A stretch of DNA of 64,000 bases from NCBI GenBank assembly GCA_009823395.1, contig CM020515.1, positions 7,858,489-7,922,488 on the forward strand, in the 5' to 3' direction. Positions 58,244 to 64,000 of this stretch are shown piece after piece. The notes below the pieces were generated by a model that ran no database searches, was not told the origin of the DNA, and saw nothing but the letters and a program-made list of their open reading frames with translations. Made by a program: the position numbers and the translations under genes. The stretch's first letter is position 1; each line of letters begins with the position of its first letter. The DNA is from Thamnaconus septentrionalis. Taxonomy: Eukaryota; Chordata; Actinopteri; Tetraodontiformes; Monacanthidae.

Positions 58244-60442
58244 GGTTTTTGCGCCCTCTCCAGGCTAATATGTCCAGAGAGAACATGGAAGAGAAGATTG
58301 ACCAGGCTCAGGGGAAGGAAAAAAAGATGGAGACCACACAGTACTCATTCACTCAGGGTCAAAAAGATGGAGACCACAGGCGAAGGCAGGGTGACACCCT
58401 GGACAAGTCGTACTTTAAACTAAAAATCAAATGTGTTCAACTAGCATGAGTTTATCAGTAACGTTTGTAAGGCATGAATGAGTCTAAATGAAAGGTCATC
58501 CGAAAATAGGACTAACCACAGCACCACACACACAAACCCGGTGCCACAACCCTGAGTTCCATTGATACCACAGCACTGCCACCAATTCAAGTGTTGACTG
58601 CCTCTCCTGATGAGCCGGATCCCTTGCAACCAACTAGAAACTAGGTCAGAGGCCGCGAGGCCGTCACAGACTGCAAGCAAAACATTGCACAATTGCAGCC
58701 ACGCAGTTTGAACCAGGACTTTACAGTCTAGCGTGAGGTGAGAGCTTCGTTGTCTGTGATTGGCACACTCGGGCCAGCTGGCCAGCACTGTACAGTTAAA
58801 CCTCTATTTAAGATTAAAAAAAAATGTGACTAGGTTCTATGTTCATGGCACGAGAGACAGCAGGGATTATTTTTAATTGTCGTGTCACATGTTTGTCCTT
58901 TGACTCTCACGCTGATATCAAATTAGTTGGAAATACACAGCGGGAATATGAAATTTCAAAAATCTATCTCAAAGAGAATCTAAGGCCTTTTAAAAATAGT
59001 GAAAAACTGATGTCTCAAGTAATTGCAGCTATCATGACTTGTCTGATGATGAGAAAAAGACCCGCAGCGGTTTTGTCAGGCTTCTGAAACGACGACCGGA
59101 GTTACAGATCGTTTAAAAATCTGTCCAGAGCCTCAGCTTTATTCTTTTTACGCCGGCAGATTATCACATTGGATCTTATCAGCGAGAGGGTTGTCACGAA
59201 TCCTGGCCGGTGAGTAGCACACGAGAATTTAAAGCGCTAATTCTCAAAACTAAATGAGGAAGAAAAGGGGACGAGTTGGATGCCCAGCAGTTGTGTTGCT
59301 GTTGAGCAGTGGATTCACTTCTGGGTAAAGTGGCCTGTTGTTGAGATGGAACAGATTGATCACATGATTAAAGGCAGAGAAATGAAGAGATCTGCCTTTA
59401 TATGGTGTGAACTGACCCTTTGAGTTCATGTGTAACATTTGTTCTCATAATAGAATGTAGGCAATATTTCATTAGATATGAGACATCATATTAATATTGT
59501 ATTTGTACAATATTACCTAATGTCTCCGCAGCTCCTCTTTTCACAGACCTGTGTGTCTTTAATTGATCGACTTTCGCCAATTCATGAACGGGGCCAGTAA
59601 AAGCTATATGGGCGGGCCATCAAATTTTCTAAGCTTCAATCAAATGATGAGCTGATTGAGTAAAGACCCTGGATGTGCCCGTTTATTTCCGGCCAATGCT
59701 GCGCGGTGGCTTCGCTCGGCCGTTACTTAATGAGTGGTGTCGGTTCTGGAACAGGAGCCGTTATTGCTTCAGCGCGCAGGGCGCAGTAGGTAGAGTGGGA
59801 AGCCCCGTTGTAGTGCTGTGTGTATAGTTTGCCTGCACGCTATTGATTTCCAATACATGTGTCAGCAGAGAGGCGGGCAAAGCACAGCGTCAGGCCCACC
59901 GCTGTATACCTACCACAGAGCATGTGAGCACAGAGCCCTGTGTGGTGATCCCCCAATTTTAGGAAGTGCTGTGTTTTTTTTTTGTTTTCGATTTTTGTGC
60001 ATGAATCTCAATTTGAAGAAAAGAGACAGCAAGGTGAAGATTTTTCAAGAGGCCTATTTCTTGCTTCAGCAGTGCCAAGTTGTTGAAATGTTTCTTAAAC
60101 GTCTCCTTCTAGAGCATTAATCACTGTCCCTTCACAGGTCCATCACTCTGCTTGTTATCCCAGTCACTGCTGCAGCATTTGGTTACAACAATTTGTGGCC
60201 TGGGCGTTGCTTCGGTTTAACATGAAAGGAGTGTTTCGCTCCATGTTTCCTTACTCCTTACTGCTTCTCCTGTCCTGCAATTGGCAAGTAGTGTCAGCAC
60301 ACGCAGTCCCGTTTGACACTAGCAAAACAGTCAAAACACCCACTGCACTGGGGCTGGTTGCAGAGACATGCAAGCTGTGTATGCTGTGTGCCCTGTGCAA
60401 ATCTGGACAATTTGTTCTAATACACCAAACATTAGCATGTTA
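58244..60442. other. Spacer between two family-C elements
   Basis: A reversed, degenerate SINE tail lies at about 58340-58412 (AGGGTGACACCCTGGACAAG). The rest is unique and AT-rich, with no exon that I can support. Confidence 0.4.
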
Positions 60443-60720
60443 TTTAAAGGTGCATTGTGTAAAATTCTGCCATCTAGTGGTCAGATTTTATTTTGCAGCT
60501 CTTATTCGCTCACCCTCCCTCTCCCAAGCGTGTTGGTGAACTGCGGTGGCCTGCGCACACAAACCTGGATATCTCGTCGACTCTTCTTCTTCGTCGGTTT
60601 AATTGAGGACGAGAGTGTTCACCTCAAGTATGAAATGTGCTGTGAGGCAGCTGGAGGAAGGAAAACTAAATTACTTCTTACTTACTTCGACATCTATCCT
60701 CGTCATGTTGAAGCGATCTG
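60443..60720 (+). mobile_element. TIR element family C, copy 3 (shorter)
   Basis: It starts TTTAAAGGTGCATTGTGTAA. It then follows copies 1 and 2 through the CATCTAGTGGTCA phrase, GTGAACTGCGGTGGCCTGCG and TGGATATCTCGTCGAC. It lacks the distal end. Confidence 0.65.
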
Positions 60721-62736
60721 ATCTTCATTGCAAAAGTGCGACTGGTAAAAAGGGCAAATGGCAAGCATGGCCAAATGTTAACATTTGCTAAACACACTGC
60801 CTACCTTGGTTGCACATTTCAGGATCTAAGAAAGTGCGAGCAGAGATGTCAGAGAATGTATGTTAAATTGCAGTTTCGTTTCACTCTGCATTAAACCATT
60901 TTTTGCTGGGACAGCACATAATCTAAAATGCAATGTAAAAAAAAAAATCAAAAAAAAAAATCAACATCAGCAACTTCTTGTGCTCAAATGTAAATGAGCC
61001 TGTCCTACTTGCGAGTCTTTGAAATAGTCGGCATTAGTGTGCGCGCGTGCCTCCGCGTCACAGAAGCCGGCGCTGTGACTAACGCTGCCGCGCCGCCGAC
61101 TTTAAGCCAAATGCAAATGGCACGCGGCTGAATCGATGCCCATCAACAGTTTGCCCGGGCGCTAACGCTGAGCATACATCTCCGCACACAGGCGCACGAA
61201 CGTTCCGGCTGCATGTGCCAATAATGCGGCATGGCGGCTGAGGAAAAATGCTGACGCAGTGTGTGCTGCTGCTGCTGCTGCTACTGGTGGTGGGGGGGAG
61301 GAGTGGGGGGCGTGATAATGGGGCAGTGGGGCTGAGAGTGGAGCGATGAGGAAAACACTCTTTAAAGCTATTAGCATCGGCGTGACCCCATTGGCTGCTC
61401 CGGCGACGAGCCGCGCCCGCACCCCTGCGACAGCGCGGATGAAGGGCGGCAAAGAGCAGCGGAGCTTAAGAGGATTGTTAACACGGCTACTGCGCGGCTA
61501 AGGGGCTACGCCGGGAGAAGCCGCACGCCAAGTCGCATAAGAGTCGTAGGAAACGCTTACGGTGTGCCCCCCCCCCACCCCACCTCCCAACCCTCTTTGT
61601 GTTGGCTCCCTTTTAGCGGCTGAGAAAGACCCTCCAGATAATTTGGTCTGATGGTTCGATGCCGTCGCACAAGATGTAAAGTGGCTCAGCGCCTCGCAAA
61701 TGTAGAGGTTCCCATCCATCCATCCATGTGGCTGTCCATTCTTTCATCCTCTTCCACTGCTTTTCCTTCACTCAAGGTCGCGCGGGTTGCCATTGAAGTT
61801 TATTGTCTCTTTTTTTTTCTCAAGTATACGTGGCAGTGATACAAATAAGTTTAGAAAGAAGATAAAGAATATCTCGGATCCAGCGAGGCAGGAGCTGGAG
61901 ATCCTGCCGATTCCCATTGTATCACTATCAATCTTCTAGCGACAGTCCGAGATTGTTCACTGCAATGAATCCTGCTCAATGGCAGTCGAGCACCAAGTCT
62001 GATCAGTGGGGACCGGGGATGGGTGGAGCTCGTACGTCTATCGATCTCCGCGCACTCTCGGTGACTGAATCGGTGGCCCAAATGGCTCAAAAACCCAATT
62101 CTCTTTGGTCAATGACTCATATAAGCTCAAGTCAGGAGAATGAATGGAGTTTCCCATCACTACTACCAATAACCACTCACGGTCGCCCACTGAATAGCTA
62201 TCTTAAGAGGACTCCATTTGTAGTAAAAGAGACTTCAGTGTTCGACGGCAAGTGATTTATTAGGTCTGTTTGAGAGGCAAGGCTGATGTCAGTGGGACTA
62301 GAATCAGCTCATACACCTAAACATTGATTGAGTGATAAAACGTGCCAGTAAATTCTCAAAATCATTTGACATTGTCGTAAAAAGGATGAAGTCTTTGTTT
62401 TTCTACACATCTCCACGTCCCCGTACGTCTTCTCTTGCCAAAATTATTGGAGGCCGCAAATGAGATCAAAGGGCAAATGGGGAATCTGTCCAAATTTTGG
62501 AAAGACAAGCGCGTGTGTGTGCATGTGTGACAGAGGTGGAAACGGGGCGAAAAAGAAAAGGTACAAATGTGGCCGTGGCTATATTTAGCAAAGGCGCTAT
62601 TGTTTCCCGGCTGGGGGAAAACGGGAAAGGTGGAGGGCTCGCCAATCCCAGCTCAGTGAGTAAACCTATCCAAAGTGCACAATTGCTCGGTCATGCAGAT
62701 CTACAGGAAGATGCTCTGTCCCACCTCCACACGACT

Positions 62737-62739
<3 letters not shown>

Positions 62740-62792
<53 letters not shown>
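62740..62792. repeat. (CA)n microsatellite
   Basis: About 26 uninterrupted CA units, the longest pure dinucleotide tract of this type in the right half. It is a likely polymorphic marker. Confidence 0.9.
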
Positions 62793-62793
<1 letters not shown>

Positions 62794-63099
62794 CAACGTG
62801 AAGAATACATGTATATTTTTTGGGTGGGTTTAGGTGTACATGGGTGCAGGCTCAGTGCCATTTCGTTGCCTAAAAATGTCTGCGCCGCCCTCACGGTTGG
62901 AGCCCTTCTCGCTGTAATGGTCGTTATTCTCCCGCTGACCTTATCAGTGTGGGATTTATTGCAGACTCCGGGATAGGATCATTATCATCCCCTTCAATCT
63001 CTCTGCTTCGGCGCTGGGCCACCTGCGTATGTCTTCACTGCCTTTTAATGAGGAATCTGAAGCGGGAAAAAAAAATGTATAGACGGATAAAGAGAGGGA

Positions 63100-63127
63100 G
63101 GGAGAGAGAGAGAGAGAGAGAGAGAGC
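63100..63127. repeat. (GA)n microsatellite
   Basis: About 13 GA units following GGGAGGGA. Confidence 0.85.
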
Positions 63128-64000
63128 GAGGAATTTTAGGGGAGTCATGATTGCCTACAGTGTCTGCCTTCCTCAACATACATTCATGCGTTAGACCTTT
63201 TCATTCTGATGGATTTGGTTTCGCTAAAAAACCCAATTACAACAGATAACATGTTTTTATACTAAGATGATGAATCGCAGGAAGAGAAGCACTTGTGATC
63301 AGATAGATATAAATAGTTTTATTGTGTTGAGAAAATGGTGCTTGACCCTGGAATTTTCACAAAAAAGTTGAGTTTCACAAAAGCTCTAAAAACGTGTGTG
63401 TAGATGAAAGTTCAAGCTGGCGGCCATCCAATGTCCTTGTCATTTGCAAAATGACCTTTTACAGGATGATGGACACGATGGCACCATGAACAAGGCTTAC
63501 TGTTCCGCCAGTCACATTTAGCAAGGTAGCAGCTTAAATGGACAGGCTAACAAGGAAAATGCCATGTGCATGCAATTTGCTGTCTGACCGGCTCATGTCA
63601 TTAGTGTCCGACATGCTGTATTTGTGGCTTCTAGTTAAGTGCTCAGTTCTTTTGATATGTGTGAAACGTAACCATTTTCTCTCTCACACCAGCTTGAAAT
63701 AACAGGGAACGGTGGAAGTGCTAATTATGCTTTTGTGCTCAAAGGGAAAAGGAATAAAGGAAAAAATGCATTGGAATGCTTAAAAGAAATTGCAAAACAC
63801 TGCTGAAAATGCATAGACGTGTAATGAAAAGCCAGAAAAAGATCAAATGAATTAGAGTCTACAGCGAAAGAGCCCAACAAAGTCTGAGTGTTGAATAAGC
63901 AGAATTGGGAGCTGAAGCGCTTTTCCAAAGTATGAGTGTGGAGTGCAGGGCGGGAGAAGTTGTGAGATAAACTTTAATACTGCCAAATCTGCATTATTCT

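Larger units (their letters stand above)
60721..64000. other. Gene-poor right end
   Basis: No coding exon was found. Low-complexity parts are a GCT/GGT run near 61263-61310, a C-run at 61566-61577, (CA)n at 62740-62792 and (GA)n at 63100-63127. The stretch 62890-63000 is unique with TAATGG and TTATC words and could be a conserved non-coding element, but sequence reading alone cannot show it. Confidence 0.4.

Noticed and set aside
58258..58449. Lys/Glu-rich frame with repeated KKMETT/QKDG-like words
   Set aside because: It overlaps a degenerate reversed SINE tail and a short local duplication; not a gene.

Overview
The window reads as nuclear DNA of a ray-finned (probably percomorph) teleost fish. 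Genes are split into many short exons with GT/AG borders. The coding parts match vertebrate families: GIMAP, SAND, CCDC97 and myocardin-related transcription factor. The spaces between are full of dinucleotide and tetranucleotide repeats, a tRNA-derived SINE, hAT-like and TIR elements and a solo LTR, as is usual in fish. There are no bacterial operons, CRISPR arrays or phage genes. All identifications come from reading translations and checking that exon phases join.

Layout: (1) 1-3217, plus: 3' part of a Myb/SANT-like DNA-binding protein that enters from the left edge. (2) 4849-6370, plus: two-exon GIMAP-type immune GTPase with a C-terminal membrane anchor. (3) 9251-12633, plus: ten-exon SAND-domain nuclear protein, not closely assignable to a named gene. 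(4) 13048-15200, minus: CCDC97, tail-to-tail with the SAND gene; their poly(A) signals are about 140 bp apart. (5) 18587-40805, plus: a 22-kb gene of about 17 coding exons for a myocardin-related transcription factor closest to MRTFA, divergent from CCDC97. It has an eroded first RPEL motif, two intact RPEL motifs, two CAG-encoded glutamine runs, a SAP domain, a leucine zipper and a C-terminal activation domain. (6) 50490-51175, minus: the first two exons of an unrecognised small membrane protein. The rest of 40.8-64 kb looks gene-poor.

The genes do not form one pathway. MRTF proteins sense G-actin through RPEL motifs and co-activate SRF; CCDC97 is linked to the SF3B splicing complex; GIMAP and SAND/SP100-like proteins are often immune-related. 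The most interesting points are the eroded RPEL1 of the MRTF gene, a 27-bp minisatellite in its intron carrying ten ATTGG (inverted CCAAT) cores, a solo LTR with exact target-site duplication and a perfect CArG box, a ~40-bp degenerate tandem array at 52.3 kb, and two places (CCDC97 exon 5/6 and the MRTF last exon) where the obvious splice sites leave the reading frame broken. I found no convincing wholly new system.
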